From the NCBI RefSeq assembly GCF_001746915.1, contig NZ_MJGC01000088.1:1-64000 (forward strand): DNA of 64,000 nt. Reading direction: 5' to 3'. Positions 52,266 to 60,647 of this stretch are shown piece by piece. The notes under the pieces were generated by a model that saw nothing but the letters and a program-made list of their open reading frames with translations, was not told where the DNA came from and ran no database searches. Made by a program: the position numbers and the translations under genes. The DNA is from Desertifilum tharense IPPAS B-1220. GTDB lineage: Bacteria > Cyanobacteriota > Cyanobacteriia > Cyanobacteriales > Desertifilaceae. Each line of letters opens with the position of its first letter. Position 1 is the first letter of the stretch.

Positions 52266-53882
52266 TTACAGATCGCGCAACAACAGACGCGAGGGAGAAT
52301 TCCCCCCCGAACCCACACTTAGGGTCATAATTTGAGCATCAATTAAACGCGTTTCTCTAAAAGTTGCCCCCGTTCCCGGATTAACAGGATAAGCCGGAAA
52401 ACAAGCCGCACTTAAACTTAAGCGCAGAGCATGACCTTTGGCAATCTGCATATAAGTCGGTTGTAGAGAAATGCGAACCGGAGACTGAGAATTATCAACC
52501 CGGATATACCCTTGGGTGAAGTTAAACACCCGACCATCCGGGCGGACTTCCGAAAGAACGGCGCACAAATCGTAACTGGGGGTATCGGCTTGACAATAGA
52601 CCTCAACGACCATTTCCCCAATTAACGTTAAGGGTTCCGTCAACTGCACGGTCGTATAAGTTAGCACATCCGAACGACAGTCAATACTGGCGCGATCGCC
52701 AGGCCCAGAAGGGGCGCTAGCATGACCCCCCATCGCCGGAACCGGACGCCAAGGATCGTGTACTAACGTATCGACAACCTCCTGAGAAGAAGACGCCGTT
52801 CCTAACAAGCCCTCCCGCTCATCCATCGCGGCCAAGCCCGTACTCAAGAGATAATAGGATTGGGGTTGAGGTGAAGGAAATTTCGAGTGCGATCGCCATT
52901 GGTTCGATCCCATCTCAAACAACGCTACCTTGGGCATTTCCAACTCTGGCCGATCCCACTGCTTCAAAAATCGATTGAACCAATTCATCTGAATTTGATC
53001 CACCGGACTCGCCGCATCTGCCCCAAAATCCACCATTCCCACCTTGCGACCCCACGGTAAATGACCCCAAGGGCCGACCACCAAATGCTGGGAATACGCA
53101 CTCCGGGCCGCCATTTCTCGATACAGGCGCAACGTTCCCCGCATAAACGTATCGAACCAGCCGCCAATATGCAACATCGGTAAATCTGCCCCTTGCAAAT
53201 TGGGGGATAGCTTTTGCCAATATTCATCCGGCTGATGATGTTCCACCCACTCATAGTAATGGGGGGCATATTTTCGCAGACTTTCATCTAGGCGCGGATC
53301 GCCGTCGTAAAATGGGAGATTGCGCGAAGCATTGTAGAGGAGGCGAAAGGCGATCGCATCTTGTCGCAACCGTGCCGTTTCCGCTGCTAATTGTATCGCC
53401 CAGCCATAATTGGCATATAAACAGAACGCCCCCCCTTCATAGGCCCAATCTGCATATAAATCGTAACCGACCATCGCCGGACAGACCGTTTTCAAAGCCG
53501 CAGGTTTCCCCGACGCCGCGTAGAGTTGCGTCATCCCCTGATAGGAAAACCCATACATCCCCACCTCGCCCGTACTTCCTGGCAACTTCGCCGCCCAATT
53601 CACCGTATCGACGCCATCTTCCACCTCATGGGCGAATAGCCTAAACTCCCCCTGAGAGGTTCCCCGCCCCCGCACATCCTGAATCACCACAATATAACCG
53701 TGGGCGGCGTACCAACTCGGATGGGCATAAACCACAGTCGAGGCAATTTTGCGCCCGTAGGGTTGGCGCATCAACAGAACCGGAAACTCGCCTTCCGCCT
53801 CTGGGCGATAGATATCCGCATCCAGGCGAATACCATCGCGAGTCGTCATCGATGCAGTTTCGGGCGGGAGAACATTCAACAT
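52266..53882 (-). CDS. CocE/NonD family hydrolase
   Basis: A 538-residue alpha/beta hydrolase of the X-Pro dipeptidyl peptidase (S15) type. Nucleophile serine in GMYGFSYQGMTQ, aspartate in GGWFDTFMRG, histidine in GPWGHLPWG. The C-terminal 200 residues form the jelly-roll domain typical of CocE (QADTPSYDLCAVLSEVRPDG). Family members hydrolyse acyl peptides, esters or prolyl dipeptides. No signal peptide. It may be in one unit with the cupin and isochorismatase genes upstream, with gaps of 23 and about 220 bases. Confidence 0.9.
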   Translation of the reverse strand: MLNVLPPETASMTTRDGIRLDADIYRPEAEGEFPVLLMRQPYGRKIASTVVYAHPSWYAAHGYIVVIQDVRGRGTSQGEFRLFAHEVEDGVDTVNWAAKLPGSTGEVGMYGFSYQGMTQLYAASGKPAALKTVCPAMVGYDLYADWAYEGGAFCLYANYGWAIQLAAETARLRQDAIAFRLLYNASRNLPFYDGDPRLDESLRKYAPHYYEWVEHHQPDEYWQKLSPNLQGADLPMLHIGGWFDTFMRGTLRLYREMAARSAYSQHLVVGPWGHLPWGRKVGMVDFGADAASPVDQIQMNWFNRFLKQWDRPELEMPKVALFEMGSNQWRSHSKFPSPQPQSYYLLSTGLAAMDEREGLLGTASSSQEVVDTLVHDPWRPVPAMGGHASAPSGPGDRASIDCRSDVLTYTTVQLTEPLTLIGEMVVEVYCQADTPSYDLCAVLSEVRPDGRVFNFTQGYIRVDNSQSPVRISLQPTYMQIAKGHALRLSLSAACFPAYPVNPGTGATFRETRLIDAQIMTLSVGSGGNSPSRLLLRDL

Positions 53883-53905
53883 GGAATTGCGGTCAACTCG
53901 AACAT

Positions 53906-54361
53906 CTAATACGGTACCAGAACGTCCGACCGCCTTAACACGCGCAGATCTTCTTCATCCAATTCCACAGGCGTTCCGCTGCGGATCAACTCCGCAAAAT
54001 CTTCATTGGGAATCATAATACACAAAGCATAGAGACGGTCTTTGCCCGTATTCTCAATCACATGGGTTCCCGTCGGCGGAACCAGCAGGCTATCTCCGGC
54101 TTGAATGCGAACGCTTTTACCATCGCAGGTGGCTAACCCCTCACCTTTGAGGACAAAAAACATTTCCACTGCTAGCTGGTGGCGGTTGGGGGGCGTTTTT
54201 CCACCAATGTCAAAGATTTCTACGCAATAGGTTAAAGAAAAATCTGTGGTACTCGGATCGAAGACTATTGCCAATCGGTTAGTATCGTTGGGGCTAATAC
54301 GATAGGCTTGATAGTCTGTAGGCGACTTGATCACCGGAATCACGCAGCGAGTTTCTTCCAT
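53906..54361 (-). CDS. Cupin domain protein
   Basis: The protein is 151 residues from ATG 54361. A longer frame to 54454 runs through a duplicated junction segment and is not used. It has a single conserved cupin barrel: NRHQLAVEMFFVLKGEGLATC (motif 1, with His and Glu) and PPTGTHVIENTG (motif 2, with His), so a metal site is likely. Its role may be dioxygenase, isomerase or sensor. The end of the gene lies 23 bases from the CocE gene. The 5' part is duplicated upstream. Confidence 0.85.
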   Translation of the reverse strand: MEETRCVIPVIKSPTDYQAYRISPNDTNRLAIVFDPSTTDFSLTYCVEIFDIGGKTPPNRHQLAVEMFFVLKGEGLATCDGKSVRIQAGDSLLVPPTGTHVIENTGKDRLYALCIMIPNEDFAELIRSGTPVELDEEDLRVLRRSDVLVPY

Positions 54362-54637
54362 AGGTTCATCCGTTAGCGAGGGATTAGGGAATTTAGGCGA
54401 TCGCTTCCACAATAGCCTGGAAATCGCAGACCAAACCAAAACACGGGGGTTCAAGAAAAATCTGTGGGACTCGGATCGAAGGGGCTAATGCGATAGGCTT
54501 GATAGTCTGTAGGCGACTCGATCGCCGGAATCACGCAGCGAGTTTCTTCCATAGGTTCATCCGTTAGCAAGGGATTAGGGAGTTTAGGCGATCGCTTCCA
54601 CAATAGCCTGGAAATCGCAGACAAAACCAAAACATTG
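54237..54637 (-). repeat. Tandem duplication spanning the cupin start and the isochorismatase end
   Basis: Segment 54237-54446 and segment 54454-54637 are near-identical copies offset by about 191-217 bases (for example GGGGCTAAT at 54290 and 54481, TTCTTCCATAGG in both). Copy B has lost about 27 bases after CGGATCGAAG. Copy A holds the true cupin start and a dead isochorismatase tail; copy B holds a dead cupin start and the true isochorismatase end. Confidence 0.85.
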
Positions 54638-55354
54638 GTTGACGTTATATAAAGTAGCCTGCCAGCAAAACTCCGGTGAGGTGGTTGCGGTCAACTCCTT
54701 GACTAGAATGCAGTCATACCCCAGAAAGTTCGCATCTTGCAAAGTCGCCATCACGCATTGATCCGCATTAACGCCCCCAAAAAATAGCGTCGTTTTGCCT
54801 AGATTCCGCAAAATACTATCAAGCGCCGTATCCCAAAAACCGCTCATCCTGTACTTATCAACGCGAATATCCTCCGGGAGTTGTTCGAGTTCATCGACTA
54901 CCGCCGCCGCCCAACTTCCCGCCATCAACACGGGGGCGTTATTCTTGGGTAACGGATCGCCCAAACCAATGCCTGTACCCGTGGGGTTATAAACATGGCG
55001 CAAACCCGCGCTAATATTGAGCAAGTCAGGACGGTTGCCCCAGTTAATCCAAATAATGGGAACGCCCGCCGCCCGAAACAGGGGTAAGGCTTGTTGTAAA
55101 GGGGCAATGGGTTTCCTTGCTGGAGTAACATCTACACCAATATGCGCCAGCCAACCATCAGGATGACAGAAGTCGTTTTGCATATCAATAATAATTAAGG
55201 CGGCTTTAGCTAAGTCGAGGCGCAGGGTTTTGGTTTCGGCCTGCAACTCCACAGTTTTAGGCGTCAGCGGGGGACGGGTGATATCTGCGATTTTTTCATC
55301 AACTCCCCACGCATTAGGAGGGGTTCCGAGGGGGTGTAAAGTTCGGTCGATCAT
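54584..55354 (-). CDS. Isochorismatase family cysteine hydrolase
   Basis: A 256-residue protein with the catalytic triad of the family: D in IIIDMQNDFCHPDG, K in VDKYRMSGFWDT, C in GVNADQCVMATL. Relatives include peptide-derived amidases, N-carbamoyl hydrolases and nicotinamidases; the long N-terminal segment and lack of the metal His cluster do not point to nicotinamidase. The reaction is unknown. It lies upstream of the cupin and CocE genes on the same strand, which hints at a small degradation pathway. Its 3' end is in the duplicated segment. Confidence 0.88.
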   Translation of the reverse strand: MIDRTLHPLGTPPNAWGVDEKIADITRPPLTPKTVELQAETKTLRLDLAKAALIIIDMQNDFCHPDGWLAHIGVDVTPARKPIAPLQQALPLFRAAGVPIIWINWGNRPDLLNISAGLRHVYNPTGTGIGLGDPLPKNNAPVLMAGSWAAAVVDELEQLPEDIRVDKYRMSGFWDTALDSILRNLGKTTLFFGGVNADQCVMATLQDANFLGYDCILVKELTATTSPEFCWQATLYNVNQCFGFVCDFQAIVEAIA

Positions 55355-55473
55355 AGAGTTCGGTTAGTTGGGTTCTCACCTAGGGGGCCAGGATTAATCG
55401 TAAATTTATGGCCATCATGAAAGGGTGGATAAAGCTTAAATTTTCGTTGAGAATCTAGAGAGGAAAAGTTAGC

Positions 55474-56322
55474 GTGACTACAGCAACGGTACTTCGCCAA
55501 ACGCAGTTATTAAATCGTCTCGTCTTGGATCTTAAAACGGCTGAAGAATTGGGACAGGTAGAACGGCTGTGGATCGATCCCACTCTGCATCAAATTGTCG
55601 GGGTTGTCTGCAAGTCCGGTTTATTTGGCGGTAAAAAATATACATTTGGCTGGGCGCAGATTAGTGCAATTGGCGATAGCGTGATTGTGGATCGCGATCG
55701 CGAACTCGATCCCAATCAACCCCTTCCCCAAGAAAGCCTCATCGGCCATGAAGTCTGGACAGATACCGGAAATAAAGCCGGTGGGGTGGTAGACTACCTG
55801 TTTAATCCCCAAACTGGCGAAATTCTTTATTATATGTATACTTCTAGCGGCTGGGCGGGGGTTATGGGCAGCAAGTACATCTTAGCCCCAACCGAAATCA
55901 CCAGTTTGGGTAGCAAGCGCCTAATTGCTCAGAATGCGGCGATTCAAAATAGTATTTCCCATCGGGATGCGATTCAGCAAAATCTGATTCAAGTGAAGCT
56001 ACTCCCCGACGAACAGCGCGAACAAGAAGAGATCGCTGCTCTAGAAGGGGATGTACAATCATTTTTCGATCGAGGAAAAGCGATCGCCGATCAAGTCGCC
56101 AAACGCGCCAAGGAAACCGCCGAAGGTGTCACCGAAAAGGCTAAAGAACAATACATCCAACTCCGCGCCGAACTCGAAGCCGCCGAACAAACCGAAACCC
56201 CCACCCCTCCCCCAGTCATCATTGATATTGATGAAGACTCAGTAGAAGTCCTCCCCCTCACTCCCCCAGAGGTCGAAATTATCGAAACTCAAACGACACC
56301 TTTCCCAGAAAAAGCTGAATAA
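55474..56322 (+). CDS. PRC-barrel domain protein
   Basis: The protein is 282 residues from a GTG start that follows GAGAGGAAAAGTTAGC. Two PRC-barrel units lie at about residues 12-75 and 85-150 (LDLKTAEELGQVERLWIDP; VWTDTGNKAGGVVDYLFNPQTGEIL). From 190 on a charged coiled segment with KRAKETAEGVTEKAKEQY leads to an acidic Pro/Thr tail. PRC barrels bind proteins or RNA. In cyanobacteria such proteins are of unknown function, perhaps attached to the thylakoid through partners. Confidence 0.85.
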   Translation: MTTATVLRQTQLLNRLVLDLKTAEELGQVERLWIDPTLHQIVGVVCKSGLFGGKKYTFGWAQISAIGDSVIVDRDRELDPNQPLPQESLIGHEVWTDTGNKAGGVVDYLFNPQTGEILYYMYTSSGWAGVMGSKYILAPTEITSLGSKRLIAQNAAIQNSISHRDAIQQNLIQVKLLPDEQREQEEIAALEGDVQSFFDRGKAIADQVAKRAKETAEGVTEKAKEQYIQLRAELEAAEQTETPTPPPVIIDIDEDSVEVLPLTPPEVEIIETQTTPFPEKAE

Positions 56323-56331
56323 ACAAAGCAG

Positions 56332-56377
56332 CCGGGTTTCTCATAACACAGACTGCGATCGCTCGTTAGAAACCCGG
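56332..56377. repeat. Short inverted repeat related to the dispersed element
   Basis: CCGGGTTTCT at 56332-56341 and AGAAACCCGG at 56368-56377 are perfect inverted copies. The core GAAACCCGG also lies inside the elements at 23831 and 42763. It follows the PRC gene by about ten bases and may end its transcript. Confidence 0.65.
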
Positions 56378-56451
56378 TTTGTAGGCGATCGCACTTATAA
56401 TGCTCGATCTCCCCACTGAGTTTAGAATAGAACTCAAAATATCTTGAGTGT

Positions 56452-56739
56452 ATGGGTAACGAGAGCGAACAGAAACAGAATCGCGAAGCTGTATTTCAGC
56501 CTGAGTTTATAGAAGATCTGGAATATTGGGTTGAAACAGATCGAAAAATGGCACTCCGCATTATCAAGCTAGTCAAAGAAATTCTTCGCGAACCCTTTGA
56601 AGGCACGGGTAAGCCAGAACCTCTAAAATACAACTTAGCTGGGTGCTGGTCGCGCCGTATTAATCAGGAACACAGAATGGTGTATAGAGTTAGCGATCGC
56701 CAGATTGATTTTCTGCAAGCTCGTTATCACTACGAATAA
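56452..56739 (+). CDS. yoeB: YoeB-type mRNA-cleaving toxin
   Basis: A 95-residue protein of the Txe/YoeB family: FQPEFIEDLEYWVETDRKMALRI, LKYNLAGCWSRRINQEHRMVYRV and the end FLQARYHYE. Conserved catalytic residues (Glu, Arg in SRRINQEHR, terminal His in RYHYE) are present. The N-terminal leader of about 13 residues is longer than usual. YoeB cleaves mRNA at the ribosomal A site. It precedes its antitoxin gene by 21 bases, the reverse of the normal order. Confidence 0.9.
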   Translation: MGNESEQKQNREAVFQPEFIEDLEYWVETDRKMALRIIKLVKEILREPFEGTGKPEPLKYNLAGCWSRRINQEHRMVYRVSDRQIDFLQARYHYE

Positions 56740-56760
56740 AACGATTGAGAGATTTAGAAG

Positions 56761-57069
56761 ATGTCAACTCAAATTCCTTATGTTAAGGCTCAAGCAAATT
56801 TAGATGAATTATGCGATCGCGTCGTTGAAACAGGTGAAGCACTCATCATTACTCGTCCTGATGGAAAAAACGTTGCTCTAGTTTCCGAAGCGGAATTATC
56901 AAGTTTGTTGGAAACCTTGTATTTGTTGCGATCGCCTGCAAACGCGTCTCGTTTAATGACAGCGTTACAGCGATCGCAATCAGGAACAATTCAACCTCGA
57001 CAGGTAGAAGAACTTTATCAAAAATTTGGACTAGATGAGAACGGCGAAGATGAGCTTGCATCTGCTTAA
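56761..57069 (+). CDS. yefM: Phd/YefM-type antitoxin
   Basis: A 102-residue protein: SYVKAQANLDELCDRVVETGEALIITRPDGKNVALVSEAEL is the DNA-binding Phd/YefM fold, followed by SSLLETLYLLRSPANASRLMTAL and an acidic C-terminal tail that would bind the toxin. It represses the operon and neutralises YoeB. It lies downstream of the toxin gene. Confidence 0.92.
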   Translation: MSTQIPYVKAQANLDELCDRVVETGEALIITRPDGKNVALVSEAELSSLLETLYLLRSPANASRLMTALQRSQSGTIQPRQVEELYQKFGLDENGEDELASA

Positions 57070-57150
57070 ACACTTACTGCATACGCTAAAACTCAAGCCC
57101 TATTGAAGCTACAGAGCTTGCTTGGCTTGAGTTTTGGTCTTCTTAACTGA

Positions 57151-57222
<72 letters not shown>

Positions 57223-57246
57223 GTAGATATACCATTATAACATAGA

Positions 57247-57978
57247 TCAATCACCTTGGGGATACTCTTCCCACAATTGCGTGGTTTGTCGCAGGCTGCG
57301 ATAGTCACCGTTGCCTAAAATCAAATGGTCGAGGAGGGGAATACTTAGAATTTGTGCCCCACAGAGCAACTGTTGAGTCAGGCTAATATCTTCTGAACTG
57401 GGTTCCACATTCCCTGAAGGATGATTGTGAGCAATAATAGCGCGGGTTGCCCCTTGGCGAATGACCTCCCGGAAGATGTCGCGGGGATGCGCTAAGGTTT
57501 CTGTCGCCGTACCAATGGTAATCACTTTTGTCCCCAGCAACCGATTTTTAACATCGAGTAGCACTACAGCAAATCGTTCTTGAACTTGCCACATTAACTC
57601 GTGACTCAAGGCGGCTGCTGCTGCACCGGGACTATCAATAAGAGTCCGTTCAGTCGGACGAACTTGAAAGACCCGCTTGCCTAACTCTATTGCTGCAAGG
57701 ATAGTGGTTGCTTTGGCAGGACCAACACCGTGAATAGTAATTAATTCCTGGGGACTGACTTCGCGCAAGACTTCTAAAGGGTCGCGCTGATGTTGACCTA
57801 ATTCTTGGAGAATGAATTGCCCTAAACCTACAGCGGAAAGTTTACCGGGGCCTTGACCTGTCCCTAGGAGAATCGCAATTAATTCGGCGGTAGATAGGTT
57901 TTTTGCTCCTTGTTCTAAGAGACGTTCGCGGGGTCGCTCGCTAAAGGGAAGGTCGGCAATTCTGAGGCTATAAGTCAT
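57247..57978 (-). CDS. radC: DNA repair protein RadC
   Basis: A 243-residue JAB/MPN-type protein. The N-terminal helix-hairpin-helix has IHGVGPAKATTILAAIELG, and the C-terminal domain has the metal motif AHNHPSGNVEPSSEDISLT and LLDHLILG. RadC proteins are widespread, but their exact role in repair or recombination is disputed. Single gene, downstream of tRNA-Val on the same strand. Confidence 0.96.
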   Translation of the reverse strand: MTYSLRIADLPFSERPRERLLEQGAKNLSTAELIAILLGTGQGPGKLSAVGLGQFILQELGQHQRDPLEVLREVSPQELITIHGVGPAKATTILAAIELGKRVFQVRPTERTLIDSPGAAAAALSHELMWQVQERFAVVLLDVKNRLLGTKVITIGTATETLAHPRDIFREVIRQGATRAIIAHNHPSGNVEPSSEDISLTQQLLCGAQILSIPLLDHLILGNGDYRSLRQTTQLWEEYPQGD

Positions 57979-58164
57979 TGATGCTACCCACTGACGCGCA
58001 GATAAAGCTACCGCAACCGATAGAAGATTGAGGAGTTTGCACTAGCCTCTACCCTCAACCTGCGATCTAAATTCCCCAGATTCTAACAGTTTTGACTGAG
58101 GTTCGGGAATGGTTAAGGGAAAATTTTGCCGATCTTTTTAATACTAATCGTTCGTTAGAATTAC

Positions 58165-59109
58165 TTACTGCCGAATGTGAGCTTCTTTGAGCATGTGGTA
58201 GGTAATCAACAACTGGGTAATTGCCAAGGGATAGCTTTGCAGGGTTTCGCCAGTAGTTCCGACCACTTTTCCAATAACATCGTGTTCGGCTTCTAGGCTA
58301 CAAAATTGACCGAGATAAGGGACTTCATTACAGAGGAGACGTTCGAGTTCGCGGACTTGCTCTTTAGTAGCGTGTCCATCAACTTCTAGCACATCGACGG
58401 GTTTACCCATGTCGCGGTCGAGTTCTAGGCGGATGGCGCTGCTGAGGTGAGTATTTTCGCTATTAATAATGCGGGTAAAGTCGGGGTGGGGAATGGTGGG
58501 CCGCAAGACTAAGCTGACATTGAGTAAAAGGTCGCTTTGTTCGGGATGGTCTTGGGGAGGGTAGAAGCTGACAACAATATCAGACCATTGGCGCTGCGGT
58601 CGGATGAATTGTTCTGAGTCGGGTTCGCGGCCTTGAAGTTGTTTAATGACTTGTTCTTCGGTGTAGCCGCGCTTGCGGGTATCGCGTTTAATTTTCCACT
58701 GGGCACGTAAGGTTTCTGGAGGGGCGAGATAGACTTTAATATCGTAAGTATCTCTAGCGCCTCGCGTGGAATAACCGAGTAAGCCTTCAATAATGACAAA
58801 TTGCCGGGGTTTGATATATTCGGGGGGGTCAAATTTCCCGGTGGAGTGGTTATAAATGGGTTTGAGAATGGGTTGACCCGTTCGCAGTAAGTTGAGGTGT
58901 TGTTGGATGATGTCGAGATAGTTGCAGTCCGGATGGAGGGCAGAAATACCGAGTTCTGCACGTTGGGTGCGATCGTAGCGATGGTAATCGTCTGTACAGA
59001 TAATGGTAACGTTATCTTCACCTAAAATTTGAGCAATCCCTCGCGATAGCGTGGTTTTTCCCGCAGCGCTGTCACCAACAATACCGAGGAGAATAGGGCG
59101 ATTAGGCAT
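58165..59109 (-). CDS. Phosphoribulokinase/uridine kinase family protein
   Basis: The protein is 314 residues from ATG 59109 (GTG 59148 is a longer option). The P-loop is GIVGDSAAGKTTLSRGIA, followed by CTDDYHRYDR, PIYNHSTGKFDPPE and FVIIEGLLGYS, so it belongs to the PRK/Udk family. The P-loop lacks the cysteine that regulates Calvin-cycle PRK (usually GDSGCGKST). A C-terminal 100-residue domain with ERLLCNEVPYLGQFCSLEAEHDVIGKVVG is not typical of the Calvin-cycle enzyme. It is probably a paralogue with another substrate. Confidence 0.85.
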   Translation of the reverse strand: MPNRPILLGIVGDSAAGKTTLSRGIAQILGEDNVTIICTDDYHRYDRTQRAELGISALHPDCNYLDIIQQHLNLLRTGQPILKPIYNHSTGKFDPPEYIKPRQFVIIEGLLGYSTRGARDTYDIKVYLAPPETLRAQWKIKRDTRKRGYTEEQVIKQLQGREPDSEQFIRPQRQWSDIVVSFYPPQDHPEQSDLLLNVSLVLRPTIPHPDFTRIINSENTHLSSAIRLELDRDMGKPVDVLEVDGHATKEQVRELERLLCNEVPYLGQFCSLEAEHDVIGKVVGTTGETLQSYPLAITQLLITYHMLKEAHIRQ

Positions 59110-59250
59110 AGTTTTGAATGGTTTTTGTGCAATAACCGGAGGCTTCACTCAGTTAATGACCGATGCCAACAACCCGACCTGAAATCAGCCCCTAGTAAGG
59201 TTTTACAATCTTACCATCAAAGCCCTCGCACTTGGGGATCGCTCTGGTGG

Positions 59251-60426
59251 CTAGTTGGGAATAGGAGATTGAGGCGCGAGTTGACTTAAGATTGGGTCGT
59301 TATTTCCGGCTGCGGCTTGGGCGAACCGTTGGGCGAGGGGAGGCGCATAAACGAGGGGGTTGGTAAATCCCGAAAAGACATGAACGCCGCTAAGATTGGG
59401 AACTGACCCGACAATGGGTAGGCGCGTACCGCTGAAGGCGACTAGGCAACTATGCCAGGTTCCGGGTAAGTCTGCAAGACTTGGTAAGATTTGGCGAAGA
59501 CCTGCGCGGATTTGGGATTCGCTAGCTTGAGCATTATTCTGAAGGGAAGTGGTGCTGAGGGTGCGGCTAATCTGTCCGAGCAAGATTCGCCCATCTAAGA
59601 ATTGTACGCCACCTGGATCGAAGATGGGGCTGAGGATTTCGCGATCGCCCTCATCCCAAAGCGGGTCGAGTTCGTCGGTACTCGCAGCCGCCTCTAACCT
59701 AAACCGTCTTTGGTTCGCAGGCATCACCACGGTTTGTAACTGAGGGGTTGCGCCTGTAATCTCAATCAGTTCGGCATGGGTATGATAAACCCGCACGGGT
59801 ATTCCTGCTTCCCGCAAGAATTGGCGCGTCCAACCTCCGGTGCAGACTAGCGTATTTTCCGCAGCGTAAGCAGTATCTGGGGTTTTGACACCAAGAATGC
59901 GATCGCGCTCTTTGATAAAGTCTACTACTTTAGCGATCGCCCATACCCCGTTATAGCGTTGCATCGCCTGAATATAAGCCTGAGTTGTCAAAATGGGGTT
60001 CATGTGACCGTGTTTAGCCGTCAGCGCCCCAGAAATTGCGTTTTGATTCAGTAGCGGTTCGAGTTCGCCCGCCTCTTGCGGCGTCAGGAGTTGCGGCGTG
60101 ACAGCAAATTGGGCATAATTTGCCAGCAGGGTTTGCGGGTCAGTATCTTTATCAATGGTTAAAACCAGGTTGAGTTCGCGAAACTCAATATCGGTTCCCA
60201 ACTCTTCAGCCAGTTGCAGATAGCGCTGTTTCCCTTCAGTACATAATTGAGTGGTGACATCTGAAACACCCGCCCAATAGGCTAATCCCCCATAACTGTA
60301 GCGCGTTGCGTTATTAGCGATCGCGTCTTGTTCGAGGAGAAGTACCGAAAACCCCACTTTTGCTAACTCATAGGCGGCGGCTGCACCCGTAATTCCGGCA
60401 CCGATGACAATCCAGTCGTAAGTCAT
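59251..60426 (-). CDS. FAD-dependent oxidoreductase of the DAO family
   Basis: A 391-residue flavoprotein. The N-terminal FAD fold is WIVIGAGITGAAAAYELAKVG with the acidic residue in LLLEQDAIANNATRYSYGGL. The C-terminal FAD contact is GTRLPIVGSVPNLSGVHVFSGFTN. Family members are glycine, sarcosine or D-amino acid oxidases. The substrate is unknown. It is followed on the same strand by nothing close, and preceded by the small PCP_red gene 33 bases upstream. Confidence 0.9.
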   Translation of the reverse strand: MTYDWIVIGAGITGAAAAYELAKVGFSVLLLEQDAIANNATRYSYGGLAYWAGVSDVTTQLCTEGKQRYLQLAEELGTDIEFRELNLVLTIDKDTDPQTLLANYAQFAVTPQLLTPQEAGELEPLLNQNAISGALTAKHGHMNPILTTQAYIQAMQRYNGVWAIAKVVDFIKERDRILGVKTPDTAYAAENTLVCTGGWTRQFLREAGIPVRVYHTHAELIEITGATPQLQTVVMPANQRRFRLEAAASTDELDPLWDEGDREILSPIFDPGGVQFLDGRILLGQISRTLSTTSLQNNAQASESQIRAGLRQILPSLADLPGTWHSCLVAFSGTRLPIVGSVPNLSGVHVFSGFTNPLVYAPPLAQRFAQAAAGNNDPILSQLAPQSPIPN

Positions 60427-60459
60427 AATTTTGAAATAAGCGTTCTGAACGGCTTGCCA

Positions 60460-60627
60460 CTACTGATTAAACCGTTGCTTGGCCCGTTCGTAAACATCCA
60501 CCGTAATTTGAGCAATTCCCTCATCCTGGGCGAACTTTTCAATCTTTTTGCGGGCGGCGGGACGGACAAAAAAGGGAATTTCCTTTAACTTTGCTTCCGC
60601 TTCAGGCGTCCACTCTACATTAGCCAT
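60460..60627 (-). CDS. Small PCP_red domain protein
   Basis: A 55-residue gene too short for most gene finders: MANVEWTPEAEAKLKEIPFF at the start and ITVDVYERAKQRFNQ at the end. This is the small helical domain also found at the C-terminus of the dark-operative protochlorophyllide reductase subunit ChlB and in stand-alone proteins of cyanobacteria. A role in tetrapyrrole or photosystem biogenesis is possible. The start ATG 60627 lies 20 bases from the permease stop, so it may share its mRNA. Confidence 0.88.
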   Translation of the reverse strand: MANVEWTPEAEAKLKEIPFFVRPAARKKIEKFAQDEGIAQITVDVYERAKQRFNQ

Positions 60628-60647
60628 GCTGTACCTCTGCTTAAACT

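Noticed and set aside
54362..54454. Longer cupin start
   Set aside because: The extra 31 codons come from the duplicated tail of the isochorismatase gene read in another frame.
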